A stretch of 36,796 nucleotides of DNA. It comes from Chloroflexota bacterium. Lineage in GTDB: Bacteria; Chloroflexota; Anaerolineae; J036; Brachytrichaceae. The DNA is taken from the NCBI GenBank assembly GCA_023488685.1, contig JAMDDR010000430.1, forward strand, positions 1 through 36,796, given 5' to 3'. The notes below the pieces were generated by a model. It searched no databases. It was given only the letters and a program-made list of their open reading frames with translations, and was not told where the DNA came from. The position numbers and the translations under genes are program-made. The first letter of the stretch is position 1. Each line of letters begins with the position of its first letter. This document shows, piece after piece, positions 1-7,846 of this stretch.

Positions 1-744
1 GTGTTCCTTCAACATGGCGATGGTTCTGCCCACGTAATAGAGCGCAATGCCTGCCATGAGCGGCCATGTTAACCCCATATAGCCGCCAAATGGGTTGGGC
101 TGCTCGAAGGTGCCATAGGAGCGAAAGAAGCGGCCCCCCAGGATCGCAAATTCATCCGGCCCTTCGCCACGCAGACCGAATTGGAAGATACCTAACGCTG
201 CTTCGAACAGGGTCGAGATCAGAATTGCAGCGACAAAAATGCGCAATGTATGCGGGCGGGCTTTGATCTCGCTGACGACCAGGACATACGCCGCCAGCAC
301 CTCAATCCATTTAAGGCACTCCTTAGCCCATAGCTCGAACGATTGCGCCGCGAAGAACGATAGAACGGCAACGCCGATGAAGGTCAAGAGCGGCCATACG
401 AGCAAGCCAGTGCTCAGACGCAGTTCACGCCGGTACAGCATGCGCGCCAGCCACGCCGCCAGCGTCAAGATCAGTAATAGTTGTCCGCTCTCGATCGGCA
501 GGTGGAGCATGATGTTTTCGAGCGGACCGAAGGGGGCGGCGAAGAGGGTGAACGCCAGGCCTAGCGCCGGCTCGGCGAAAGTGATGGCGACGACGACCAG
601 GGTGAGCGCAATGGCGACAAACAGACCGAGCTGATTGAGCGGGAGCATCCCAACGGCGATTCCCACTAATAACGTGACAAGCCCCAGAGCGATTTCCGCT
701 TTGTTCCAGCCACCCGACCATTGCTGTGTGTTGATGCGGCTCAC
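1..744 (-). CDS. O-antigen ligase-like polytopic membrane protein (partial, C-terminus beyond window)
   Basis: The minus-strand frame from 744 runs open to base 1 (248 codons) and is absent from the ORF track because it leaves the window. The translation is strongly hydrophobic with several membrane segments (ALGLVTLLVGIAVGMLPL, then a second stretch ending VVVAITFAEPALGLAF). It carries the motif RSYGTFEQPNPFGGYMGL, typical of the O-antigen ligase/Wzy_C family (GTFxxPNxFGGY). Such proteins polymerise or ligate surface polysaccharide at the outer face of the cytoplasmic membrane. The start is taken as GTG at 742-744 because an in-frame TAG lies a few codons upstream with no ATG between; a weak GGGATGAG precedes it. 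It lies 30 bases downstream of the MaoC gene on the same strand. The family call rests on this motif and the topology; the ligase or polymerase substrate cannot be told. Confidence 0.75.
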   Translation of the reverse strand, partial: MSRINTQQWSGGWNKAEIALGLVTLLVGIAVGMLPLNQLGLFVAIALTLVVVAITFAEPALGLAFTLFAAPFGPLENIMLHLPIESGQLLLILTLAAWLARMLYRRELRLSTGLLVWPLLTFIGVAVLSFFAAQSFELWAKECLKWIEVLAAYVLVVSEIKARPHTLRIFVAAILISTLFEAALGIFQFGLRGEGPDEFAILGGRFFRSYGTFEQPNPFGGYMGLTWPLMAGIALYYVGRTIAMLKEH

Positions 745-774
745 GGTTGACTCATCCCATGCGATGACTGGCTG

Positions 775-1242
775 CTACGCGCTCTTGGGTTTATTCCTCA
801 CCAGCAGTGACCACGTGCCGCGCTGCACGACCTGGTCGCTCTGGTTCTTCACCGCGACTTTGAAGACCACGCGCCCATTACCCAGGCGGGGGAATGCCTT
901 TATCTCTGCGACTTCTGCTTCCAGGCGGATCGTGTCGCCGATGAAAATGGGTGCGGAGAACTCCCACTCCACGCTACGGAACGCGTCGACCGTGCCGACC
1001 AGGAAGCCCATCTGAAAGGCCAGGCCGCTGGCGATGCTCAGGCCCAGCATGCCGTGTGCGATGCGTTTTCCGAACATGGTTTTGGCGGCGTAAGCTTCAC
1101 TGGTGTGCAGTTCGTTGTAATCGCCGGATAGGCCGGCAAACATCACTATGTCGCTCTCGGTGATGGTGCGCGTCGTCGAGGTGGCCTTGTCGCCAATGAT
1201 GAAGTCCTCAAAGAACAACCCGTGAAGTGTGTTTAGTGCCAT
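775..1242 (-). CDS. MaoC-like (R)-specific enoyl-CoA hydratase
   Basis: A 155-residue single hot-dog-fold protein of the MaoC/PhaJ family, expected to hydrate trans-2-enoyl-CoA (or enoyl-ACP) to the (R)-3-hydroxyacyl form. The family hydratase signature is visible as FAGLSGDYNELHTSEAYA (residues 35-52), with the catalytic pair Asp41 and His46, followed by IAHGML near 61-66. Length fits a complete one-domain member. The gene lies between a methyltransferase and an O-antigen-ligase-like gene on the same strand. No Shine-Dalgarno sequence is obvious before the ATG at 1242, and a heptamer repeat tract begins only about 10 bases upstream, so the native leader may have been replaced. Context gives no clear pathway; fatty acid or polyester metabolism is possible. 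Confidence 0.88.
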   Translation of the reverse strand: MALNTLHGLFFEDFIIGDKATSTTRTITESDIVMFAGLSGDYNELHTSEAYAAKTMFGKRIAHGMLGLSIASGLAFQMGFLVGTVDAFRSVEWEFSAPIFIGDTIRLEAEVAEIKAFPRLGNGRVVFKVAVKNQSDQVVQRGTWSLLVRNKPKSA

Positions 1243-1251
1243 GGGTGAGAT

Positions 1252-1342
1252 TGTAATTGGTGATTGGTGATTGATGATTGGGGATTAGAGATTGGAGATT
1301 CGAGATTTCCGGCTAACCTCGAATCTCCAATCTCCAATCTCT
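1252..1342. repeat. Heptamer-phased inverted repeat (GATT/AATC family)
   Basis: Eight successive 7-bp units of the form nnnGATT (first one TGTAATT) run from 1252 to 1307. After a short spacer, four complementary 7-bp units (AACCTCG, then AATCTCC type) run from 1315 to 1342. The arms AGATTGGAGATTCGAG and CTCGAATCTCCAATCT can form a hairpin. The tract fills the gap between the MaoC start and the methyltransferase stop and may act as a transcript 3' structure. There is no open coding function here. Confidence 0.9.
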
Positions 1343-2231
1343 ACTTTTTCAACACCACTACCATCCGCTCCGCCTCATCGCTGTTGTCGAACGGCTGGGG
1401 CGGAAGGGTGAGATTGCCGTACCACCACACCTGTTGGTATGCGCCGGATAGCTCGATCAGTGCTGCCAGCTCCTGCGCGCTGTACCAGCGGTGATTGTTG
1501 TGGCTCTCGACGACACGCGTGGGTTGGCCGTTCTCTCGGATTGTCAACTGGCTGGTAATCGTCCACTGTTGGGTGATTGGGTCATACGGGTCATCCGGCA
1601 GGCCGAAGAGGATGTCGACCATCATGTCGTCCTCGCGCTCTGTCCAGGTGTTGGGCACGTCGATTTTCCCGCTGCAGGCTGGGTGAGCCATCTCGATCAC
1701 AAAAATGCCCCCTGGCAGCAGGTTGCGGGCGACGGCGCGCAAGTGGGCCACGACCTGTTCGTTCGTGAGCAGGTGGGTCAGGCTCTCCATCAGGTTGGCG
1801 GCGAGCATCACCGGCTGTTCCAGGATGAAATTGCACATATCCGCACAGATTGACTCGATGGCGACACCCTCATACGTGGCGCGGTCCGCCGCGTAGCGCA
1901 GCATATCTTCGGATAGATCCAGCCCGGTCGCGCACCACCCTCTGCGCGCAAACTCGCGCGTATGGCGGGCCGGGCCGCAAGCTACCTCTAAAAAGGAAAG
2001 GTCGTGTTTAGTTGGTGCTTGGGGATGAGAGATTGGAGATTCGAGATTTGCCGCAAATCTCGAATCTCCAATCTCCCCCAGTACTCTGGGGCGCAATCCC
2101 CAATCTCTAATCTCTAATCCGCCATGCTCACGGAGGCACCATTCCAGGAAGTCACACTCGGCAATGAAGTTACGGTTGCCGAAGGCGACGTCGTAGGCGC
2201 GGGTGTTGCGGTAGAAGTCGGAGGAACTCAT
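1341..2231 (-). CDS. Class I SAM-dependent methyltransferase carrying an in-frame repeat insertion
   Basis: A 296-residue protein with a Rossmann-type methyltransferase core. Motif I is FLEVACGPARHTREFARRG (about 80-98), followed by the acidic end of strand 2 in GLDLSEDML and a later NLLPGGIFVIEMAHP segment. The substrate cannot be inferred. Residues about 38-78, between the N-terminal helix (ECDFLEWCLREHG) and motif I, are entirely encoded by a heptamer repeat element with two inverted arms, so the host protein was probably about 255 residues. The stop codon TAG at 1341-1343 lies at the border of a second repeat tract. Both elements keep the gene open. Downstream on the same strand are the MaoC and ligase-like genes. 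Whether the inserted loop is tolerated or abolishes activity is unknown. Confidence 0.85.
   Translation of the reverse strand: MSSSDFYRNTRAYDVAFGNRNFIAECDFLEWCLREHGGLEIRDWGLRPRVLGEIGDSRFAANLESPISHPQAPTKHDLSFLEVACGPARHTREFARRGWCATGLDLSEDMLRYAADRATYEGVAIESICADMCNFILEQPVMLAANLMESLTHLLTNEQVVAHLRAVARNLLPGGIFVIEMAHPACSGKIDVPNTWTEREDDMMVDILFGLPDDPYDPITQQWTITSQLTIRENGQPTRVVESHNNHRWYSAQELAALIELSGAYQQVWWYGNLTLPPQPFDNSDEAERMVVVLKK
2021..2120. repeat. Heptamer-phased inverted repeat inside the methyltransferase CDS
   Basis: From 2021 the plus strand shows GGGGATG, AGAGATT, GGAGATT, CGAGATT, then the complementary AATCTCG, AATCTCC, AATCTCC, and after a small CCCCAG-TACT-CTGGGG hairpin (2076-2091) further AATCCCC, AATCTCT, AATCTCT units to 2120. 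The central part is a perfect 22-bp stem (2029-2050 with 2054-2075) closed by a CCG loop. On the minus strand it is read in frame as part of the methyltransferase. Confidence 0.92.
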
Positions 2232-2233
2232 AC

Positions 2234-2268
2234 GATTTTGGATTTTAGATTGCCGATTTTGGATTGGT
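2234..2268. repeat. Heptamer tract, GATTTTG subtype, between methyltransferase and metH
   Basis: Five 7-bp units (GATTTTG, GATTTTA, GATTGCC, GATTTTG, GATTGGT) lie in phase just upstream of the methyltransferase start. They occupy part of the 156-base divergent region shared with metH, so they probably sit within or beside its promoters. There is only one arm here. Confidence 0.8.
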
Positions 2269-2357
2269 CATGGATGGTAGTCGAAAATAGGGGAATGGCA
2301 AGGGAGAAATATGGAGTGGCTGTTAGAATAACGCCGATGCGAGTTGGGGATTCAGAT

Positions 2358-2387
2358 TGAGGGTCAGACTGAGGGTCAGACTGAGGG
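2358..2387 (+). repeat. 12-bp direct tandem repeat in the metH leader
   Basis: TGAGGGTCAGAC is present twice in tandem followed by a half unit TGAGGG that abuts the first possible metH ATG at 2388. The GAGGG in each unit resembles a Shine-Dalgarno core, so the repeat could influence translation initiation. Copy number variation here would shift the leader by 12 bases. Confidence 0.75.
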
Positions 2388-2402
2388 ATGGAAGAATCAG
2401 TG

Positions 2403-5400
2403 ATGGATGTACAAGAGGATCGAGCCAGGCGTTTCCTTGATGCTGTGTCTAAGCGAGTCATTGTCTATGACGGCGCCATGGGGACGCGCATTCAACAATA
2501 TAACTTGCAGCCGGCGGACTTCGGCGGCGCACAATACTTCGGCTGTAACGATTACCTGGCGATCACCCGCCCGGACGTGATCGAGGAAATTCACCGGTCA
2601 TACCTGGAGGCGGGCGCCGACGTCATCGAGACAGACACCTTCCGTTCCAACCGGATCACACTGGGTGAGTATGGCTTGTCAGATCGCGTCGACGCTGTGA
2701 ACACGACGGCGGCCGGGCTGGCGCGCCGGCTTGCGGATGAATACAGCACCCCGGATCGGCCGCGTTTTGTCGCCGGCTCCATCGGCCCAAGTGGAAAGTT
2801 GCCTTCGTCAAGTGACCCGCTTCTCGGCAATATCAGCTACACCGAGTTGATGGATGTGTTCCGAGAACAGGCCAGCGGTCTGTTGCGCGGCGGTGCCGAT
2901 ATTCTGGTGATTGAGACCAGCCAGGACATTCTTGAGGTGAAGGCGGTGATAGAGGGGGCGAAGCGCGCCATGCTGGAAACGGGCATCCGGGCCGCCATCC
3001 AGGCGCAGGTGACACTCGACACGAATGGCAAGATGCTGCTGGGAACCGATATTGGCGCGGCGCTGGCCATCATCGAAGCGCTCGGGGTGGATGTGGTCGG
3101 CCTGAACTGCTCCACCGGTCCGGACTACATGCGCGAGCCAATCCGTTATCTGACGGGTCATACGCGATTGCCCGTGTCGGCAATTCCGAACGCGGGGTTG
3201 CCGCTGAACGTCGACGGGCAGGCGGTGTATCCGATGCTCCCGGAACCCATGGCCGAGATGCTGGGCCAGTTCGTGCGTGAGTTTGGGTGCAACATTGTGG
3301 GTGGCTGCTGCGGCACCAATGCCGAGCACATCCGTCAAATATATGACCGTGTTGAAGGCAGCAACCCATGGCAGCACCGGCCGGCTGAGCTTGACCTGCG
3401 GCCGCGCGCAGCCAGTGCCATGCGTGCTGTGACGATGGACCAGGAGCCAAAGCCATTACTGGTGGGCGAGCGGGTCAACAGCCAGGGCAGCCGCAAGGTG
3501 AAGCAACTGCTGCTTGAGGACAATTACGACGCGATTCTCGACGTGGCTCGTGAGCAAGTGGACGGTGGGGCGCATGTGCTTGACGTGCAGGTGGCACTGA
3601 CGGAACGCCCGGATGAAGCCGACCAGATGCGGAAGCTGGTGAAGCTGCTCAGCATGAGCGTCGAGTCTCCACTGGTGATTGACTCGACGGACGCTGGGGT
3701 CATCAAGACAGCGCTGGAGACGTGTCCGGGCCGCGCCATCATCAACTCGATCAATCTTGAAAACGGGCGCAAACGCGTGGACGACGTGCTGCCCCTGGCC
3801 AGACAACATGGCGCAGCCGTCGTGGCATTAACGATTGATGAGGAAGGCATGGCGCACACGGCGGAACGCAAGTTTGCCATTGCCCAACGTATTTATGATA
3901 TTGCCACACAAGAATACAACCTGGCGCCAGACGCGCTCATCTTCGATGTGCTGACGTTCCCGGTAACCACAGGCCAGCCTGAACTGCGGCGCTCGGCCGT
4001 GGAAACACTCGAAGGCATCCGCCGGGTGAAGCAGGATCTGCCTGGCGTTTACACGTTGCTGGGCGTCAGTAATGTTTCGTTTGGCTTGAAACCCACTGCT
4101 CGTGCGGCGATCAACAGCGTCTTTCTGCATCATGCCGTGCAGGCAGGGTTGGACATGGCTATCGTCAATCCAAGCCACATTACGCCCTATGCCGAAATCC
4201 CGGTTGAGCAACGCCAGTTGATCGACGACCTGATTTTTGACCGGGATGAGGATGCGCTGCCGAGGGTGATTGCACATTTTGAGACCTCTGGCTCCACTGC
4301 CGCCATGGGTGAGCGGTCTGGGGCAAGAGCAGATGCGACAGAAGGCATGTCGGTTGAGGAGAAGCTGCATTGGCACATCCTGCATCGCAAGAAGGATGGT
4401 GTCGAGGCATTGATCGACGCGGCGGTTTCCATGCACGACCCGGTGTGGGTGCTCAACAACGTATTGCTGCCGGCCATGAAAGAGGTGGGCGACAAGTTCG
4501 GCGCAGGTGAGTTGATCCTGCCGTTTGTGTTGCAGAGCGCAGAAGTCATGAAGAAAGCGGTGGCGCGCCTGGAAACCTATCTTGAGCGCAAGGAAGGCAC
4601 CAGTAAAGGCACGGTCATCCTGGCGACGGTCTTTGGGGATGTGCACGATATCGGCAAGAACCTGGTTGGCACGATCCTGAGTAACAACGGTTACAACGTG
4701 GTCGATCTGGGGAAGCAGGTGCCGGTGAACACCATCATCGATGCCGCCGAGCGCCATCAAGCCGTCGCGATTGGGCTCAGTGCGTTGCTCGTCAGCACCA
4801 GCAAGCAGATGCCGATCTGTGTACAGGAGCTGTACCAGCGTGGCCTGCAATTCCCCGTGCTCATCGGTGGCGCCGCCATCAACCGCCGTTTCGGGCATCG
4901 CATTTTGTATATGGAGGATGGCCAGCCCTATGCGCCTGGCGTGTTCTACTGTAAAGACGCGTTCGAAGGACTGGCGGTGATGGACAAACTCATCAGCGAC
5001 GAGAGTGGCACGTTTGTGGCAGAGCATAAAGAACAAGCCCGGCAGGCGCTGCTCAAGGATCAAGCACGAGAGCAGGAGCAATCTCCCTCTCACTCCCGCT
5101 CCTCCGCTCCCCCGCTCCCTCTCTCCCCGGCTCCCTCAGCTCCCTTCTGGGGCTCGCGTGTGATAGAGCGTGAGTCAATCGACATCCACCAAGTGGTCAG
5201 GTTGTTCGATACCAATACGCTCTTCCGGCTGCACTGGGGCGGGCGTAGCCGCCAGGGGGCGGTATGGGAAGAACTGGTCGAAACACTGTACAGGCCGACC
5301 CTGCGCCGTTTTGAGGAGGAGCTGGCCGCAACTCATTGGCTGTCGTACGGATCGGTGTATGGGTATTTCCCGGTGGCCTCTGAAGGGGATACCCTGCTGG

Positions 5401-5948
5401 TGTTCGATCCACAGGAACAGGAGCGGCTGGTAGCAAGCTGGACGTTCCCACGCCAACCGGACCGGCAACATCGCTGCCTGAGTGACTATTTCTGCCCGGT
5501 AAGCCAGGGGCGTGATCTGGCCGCTCTCCAGGTGGTTACCGCAGGGCCTGAAGCAACTCGCAAAATTGAGCAGTTACAGGCGGACGGGAACTATACCGAA
5601 GCGTACTATCTAAATGGCTTCGCGGATCAGCTCGCCGAGGGGCTGGCGGAATGGACGCACCGGCGTATTCGGCGTGAGTTGCAACTGCCCATCAACCAGG
5701 GCTTACGCTACTCGTGGGGTTACCCGGCCTGTCCTGATCTGAGCCAGCAAGTTAATGTGTTGCGCCTGCTGGGTGCCGAGCGGATTGGGGTGAGCCTGTC
5801 AGCCGGCTTTCAACTCATTCCTGAACAGAGCACCGGCGCGGTGATCGTCCACCATCCCGAGGCCGTTTACTTCAGCACTGGTGTGGAACGCAGACAGCAG
5901 GAGCAGGCGGTGCGCGAGGTCTTGGGTGAGCTTAATCTGTCTCGTTGA
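2403..5948 (+). CDS. metH: Cobalamin-dependent methionine synthase
   Basis: A complete, about 1181-residue MetH that transfers a methyl group from 5-methyltetrahydrofolate via methylcobalamin to homocysteine. Domains in order: homocysteine-binding barrel (VYDGAMGT at the start, zinc cysteines in GLNCSTGP and GGCCGTNAEH, to about 320); pterin-binding barrel (about 345-610); cobalamin cap (about 655-740); B12-binding Rossmann domain with the axial-ligand motif DVHDIGKN near 746; and C-terminal SAM-dependent activation domain (RYSWGYPACPDL). Start 2403 is preferred over 2388 because GGAAG lies eight bases before it, whereas GAGGG touches the 2388 ATG. The linker between B12 and activation domains is a Ser/Pro-rich stretch encoded by an octamer repeat (5082-5144), which should be flexible. 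The gene stands alone; no B12 riboswitch is recognisable upstream. Confidence 0.96.
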   Translation: MDVQEDRARRFLDAVSKRVIVYDGAMGTRIQQYNLQPADFGGAQYFGCNDYLAITRPDVIEEIHRSYLEAGADVIETDTFRSNRITLGEYGLSDRVDAVNTTAAGLARRLADEYSTPDRPRFVAGSIGPSGKLPSSSDPLLGNISYTELMDVFREQASGLLRGGADILVIETSQDILEVKAVIEGAKRAMLETGIRAAIQAQVTLDTNGKMLLGTDIGAALAIIEALGVDVVGLNCSTGPDYMREPIRYLTGHTRLPVSAIPNAGLPLNVDGQAVYPMLPEPMAEMLGQFVREFGCNIVGGCCGTNAEHIRQIYDRVEGSNPWQHRPAELDLRPRAASAMRAVTMDQEPKPLLVGERVNSQGSRKVKQLLLEDNYDAILDVAREQVDGGAHVLDVQVALTERPDEADQMRKLVKLLSMSVESPLVIDSTDAGVIKTALETCPGRAIINSINLENGRKRVDDVLPLARQHGAAVVALTIDEEGMAHTAERKFAIAQRIYDIATQEYNLAPDALIFDVLTFPVTTGQPELRRSAVETLEGIRRVKQDLPGVYTLLGVSNVSFGLKPTARAAINSVFLHHAVQAGLDMAIVNPSHITPYAEIPVEQRQLIDDLIFDRDEDALPRVIAHFETSGSTAAMGERSGARADATEGMSVEEKLHWHILHRKKDGVEALIDAAVSMHDPVWVLNNVLLPAMKEVGDKFGAGELILPFVLQSAEVMKKAVARLETYLERKEGTSKGTVILATVFGDVHDIGKNLVGTILSNNGYNVVDLGKQVPVNTIIDAAERHQAVAIGLSALLVSTSKQMPICVQELYQRGLQFPVLIGGAAINRRFGHRILYMEDGQPYAPGVFYCKDAFEGLAVMDKLISDESGTFVAEHKEQARQALLKDQAREQEQSPSHSRSSAPPLPLSPAPSAPFWGSRVIERESIDIHQVVRLFDTNTLFRLHWGGRSRQGAVWEELVETLYRPTLRRFEEELAATHWLSYGSVYGYFPVASEGDTLLVFDPQEQERLVASWTFPRQPDRQHRCLSDYFCPVSQGRDLAALQVVTAGPEATRKIEQLQADGNYTEAYYLNGFADQLAEGLAEWTHRRIRRELQLPINQGLRYSWGYPACPDLSQQVNVLRLLGAERIGVSLSAGFQLIPEQSTGAVIVHHPEAVYFSTGVERRQQEQAVREVLGELNLSR
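5082..5144. repeat. Octamer tandem repeat inside metH linker
   Basis: Eight consecutive 8-bp units of the form nnTCCCnC (TCTCCCTC, TCACTCCC, GCTCCTCC and so on) are read in frame as a Ser/Pro/Leu-rich linker between the cobalamin and activation domains. It is the same sequence family as the G-rich/C-rich inverted arms inside the DUF2723 gene at 34001-34116. Confidence 0.85.
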
Positions 5949-5982
5949 CGGCAGTTTGTCATGCTCTGCGAGGGCTTCTTGT

Positions 5983-6003
5983 CCCGTATTGATTAATACC
6001 GGG
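5983..6003 (+). terminator. Candidate hairpin downstream of metH
   Basis: CCCGTATT-GATT-AATACCGGG forms a stem with one bulge, starting about 35 bases after the metH stop. There is no following T-run, so this may be an mRNA 3' end structure rather than a classical intrinsic terminator. Confidence 0.4.
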
Positions 6004-6010
6004 CACGAAA

Positions 6011-6075
6011 CAGGGTTGAGCTGGGTAACAACCAGTTCAACCCTGGTCCCGAACTGACTACGTATTTCTACGTAG
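6011..6075. terminator. Two further hairpins between convergent metH and marR
   Basis: A 14-bp stem with one G-T pair, CAGGGTTGAGCTGG / CCAGTTCAACCCTG (6011-6024 with 6032-6045), is followed by CTACGTA-TTTC-TACGTAG (6058-6075). They lie between the ends of two convergent genes and could act as a bidirectional terminator, since both strands can fold. No clear U-tract is present. Confidence 0.5.
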
Positions 6076-6081
6076 ATTGCG

Positions 6082-6558
6082 TCAGGTCGATTCGGATGAC
6101 GGTGGTTCTAAATAGCCGGCAGCTTGCATATAACGTTTCATTAAGTTGATGAAGGTCTCCACGTCTGTAGCCGGGATCTTGCTAATCGTATTGCGAACGA
6201 ATTCGTGCCGTTCGGATGTGACACGGTTTAGGATGTTCTGTCCGTCGGGTGTCAGGGCTACGAATACAGCGCGTCGATCTTCTTCGCTGCGGCGGCGAGT
6301 GACCCAACCTTTTTCCACCAGGCGGTCGACGATTCCCGTCATCGTTGCAGAGGACTGATGGATACGGTCGGCTAACTCGCTCATGCTGCATTCGTCGCCT
6401 TTATGATGAAGTGCATCCATGGACAAGTACTGTGCCACCGTTAAATCATACTGCATGAGCTTTTCAGATAAGCTCTTATTACCTTGCATGACCAAGCTGT
6501 CGAATAAGGCTTCGACAGTACGCGCCTGGTCGTCAAGAGAATTGTTCGTGCGTTCCAT
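6082..6558 (-). CDS. MarR-family transcriptional regulator
   Basis: A 158-residue winged-helix repressor-type regulator. The recognition helix and wing are clear: MSELADRIHQSSATMTGIVDRL followed by VEKGWVTRRRSEEDRRAVFVALTPDG, where the DxR wing motif (EDRR) is typical. Length and helix pattern match full MarR dimers, which bind palindromic operators and release them on binding small aromatic or oxidising ligands. It is divergent from proB across a 60-base AT-rich gap, so it may control itself and possibly proB. The ligand is unknown. A second plausible role is simple autoregulation with proB as a bystander. Confidence 0.92.
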   Translation of the reverse strand: MERTNNSLDDQARTVEALFDSLVMQGNKSLSEKLMQYDLTVAQYLSMDALHHKGDECSMSELADRIHQSSATMTGIVDRLVEKGWVTRRRSEEDRRAVFVALTPDGQNILNRVTSERHEFVRNTISKIPATDVETFINLMKRYMQAAGYLEPPSSEST

Positions 6559-6618
6559 TTCAGGACAGATTATATATAGAATTAAAAAGTCTTACACTTT
6601 GCTTAATGACGTAACAAT
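6559..6618. promoter_or_regulatory. AT-rich divergent promoter/operator region of marR and proB
   Basis: The 60 bases between the two start codons are markedly AT-rich compared with the rest of the window and include ATTATATATAG, which could serve as a -10 region on either strand and as part of a MarR operator. No full -35/-10 pair or perfect palindrome can be assigned by eye. Confidence 0.4.
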
Positions 6619-7749
6619 ATGAAGACCTCCAAAGTAGTGGCTCATAGAGTGGTGATTAAAGTTGGTTCGAGCACACTCACTGCTGGCACGGCACGGTTGA
6701 ATCGCCGGCGTATGCTCGAACTGGCACAGCAGATTGTGCAGGTGCGCGAAAAGCATGTTGAAGTCCTGCTGGTCACGTCCGGTGCCATCGCGGCTGGTCG
6801 CGAGCGCTTCCGCAACAGTCATCGCCCACTAACGAAATCTGTACCAGTAAAGCAGATGCTGGCTGCGGTTGGCCAATCGCATCTTATGCTGGCCTGGGAG
6901 CAGATCTTTGATATGTTCGACGTACAGATCGGCCAGGTACTCTTGACGAGGGCCGATTTAAGCGACCGCCGGCATTATTTGAACGCGCGTGACGCGCTTA
7001 ACGCGATGCTGGCGCATCAGACTTTGCCCGTCATCAATGAGAATGATGCTATTGCGACCGAAGAAATCCGCGTTGGTGATAACGATAATCTGTCGGCGCT
7101 TGTCGCCAACGTCGTGCAGGCAGATCTCTTGCTTATATTAACCGACCAGGATGGTCTGTTCACGGCTGACCCGCGTAAAGATGCGACGGCCACTTTGATC
7201 CGCGAGGTGGCACAACTGGACGAATCCATCTGGACACTGGCGGGTGCGTCGAGGAGCGGGCTGGGCGTCGGTGGCATGACAACCAAGCTGCAAGCAGCGG
7301 ATCTGGCGACCCGTTCCGGTGTGACGGTTGTGATCGCAAATGGCGGCAGACAAAACGCCATTATGGATGCTGTGTGTGGCGAATCAGTAGGCACATGTTT
7401 CCTGCCGGTGGTGAACCATATCGAGAGTCGAAAACGCTGGATTCTGTCCGAACGCACGACGGGAGCCGTGATCGTTGACGAGGGCGCTGCGCATGCAGTG
7501 TGCGATGGCAAGAGTTTATTGCCGGTAGGCGTGCGCGAAGTGATTGCCGAGTTCGACCGGGGCGAAGTGATCGCGGTGAGAGATAGCAGCGGCCGCGACA
7601 TTGCCCATGGTATCTCGCGCTACAGTGCGGCAGAAGCGCGCCGCATCGCTGGACGCAAATCTGTGGAGATTGAGGGTGTTTTGGGATTTGAGTACGCCTC
7701 GATGCTCATCCACACGGACGACATGGTTCTGATGAATCCTGCTCCATAA
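6619..7749 (+). CDS. proB: Glutamate 5-kinase
   Basis: A 376-residue protein that phosphorylates glutamate to glutamyl 5-phosphate, the first step of proline synthesis. The amino-acid kinase domain is recognised from VVIKVGSSTLT near the N-terminus, LLVTSGAIAAGRERF, the glutamate-site region PVINENDAIATEEIRVGDNDNLSALVA, and GGMTTKLQAADLATRSG. A C-terminal PUA domain covers about 280-365 (DEGAAHAVCDGKSLLPVGV, then VIAVRDSSGRDIAHG). Length fits the two-domain bacterial ProB. The next enzyme, proA, is not adjacent, and the downstream gene is unrelated. There is no strong Shine-Dalgarno before the ATG. It may be influenced by the divergent MarR. Confidence 0.95.
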   Translation: MKTSKVVAHRVVIKVGSSTLTAGTARLNRRRMLELAQQIVQVREKHVEVLLVTSGAIAAGRERFRNSHRPLTKSVPVKQMLAAVGQSHLMLAWEQIFDMFDVQIGQVLLTRADLSDRRHYLNARDALNAMLAHQTLPVINENDAIATEEIRVGDNDNLSALVANVVQADLLLILTDQDGLFTADPRKDATATLIREVAQLDESIWTLAGASRSGLGVGGMTTKLQAADLATRSGVTVVIANGGRQNAIMDAVCGESVGTCFLPVVNHIESRKRWILSERTTGAVIVDEGAAHAVCDGKSLLPVGVREVIAEFDRGEVIAVRDSSGRDIAHGISRYSAAEARRIAGRKSVEIEGVLGFEYASMLIHTDDMVLMNPAP

Positions 7750-7760
7750 TATGGACTTGT

Positions 7761-7814
7761 GAAACCGCGCAACAGCGAACCGAGTAACGGTTTGTGGCAG
7801 TCTGGCGCGGTTTC
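7761..7814 (+). terminator. Branched inverted repeat after proB
   Basis: GAAACCGCGC (7761-7770) pairs perfectly with GCGCGGTTTC (7805-7814). The enclosed segment contains a second small hairpin AACCG-AGTAA-CGGTT (7778-7792). It sits 12 bases after the proB stop and before the next gene, as expected of a transcription end or an mRNA stabilising structure. No T-run follows apart from TTTC. Confidence 0.55.
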
Positions 7815-7846
7815 TCATATCAGCTTACTTTTTGTGAGGCTTCATA

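Noticed and set aside
1252-1342. Possible CRISPR array from regularly spaced repeats
   Set aside because: Units are 7 bp, contiguous and degenerate, with no unique spacers of 25-40 bases and no cas genes; the inverted-arm layout is not that of a CRISPR.
2232-2387. Cobalamin or SAM riboswitch upstream of metH
   Set aside because: No B12-box-like GCCACTG or SAM-I core is seen; most of the leader is heptamer and 12-bp tandem repeat.
3828-5093. 421-residue minus-strand ORF opposite metH
   Set aside because: It is a shadow of metH: no recognisable domain, and the plus strand holds clear MetH motifs throughout.
6011-6050. tRNA-like T-arm (GTTCAACCC) between metH and marR
   Set aside because: Only one stem-loop resembles a T-arm; no acceptor stem, D-arm or anticodon arm can be fitted around it. 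It is better read as a hairpin between convergent genes.
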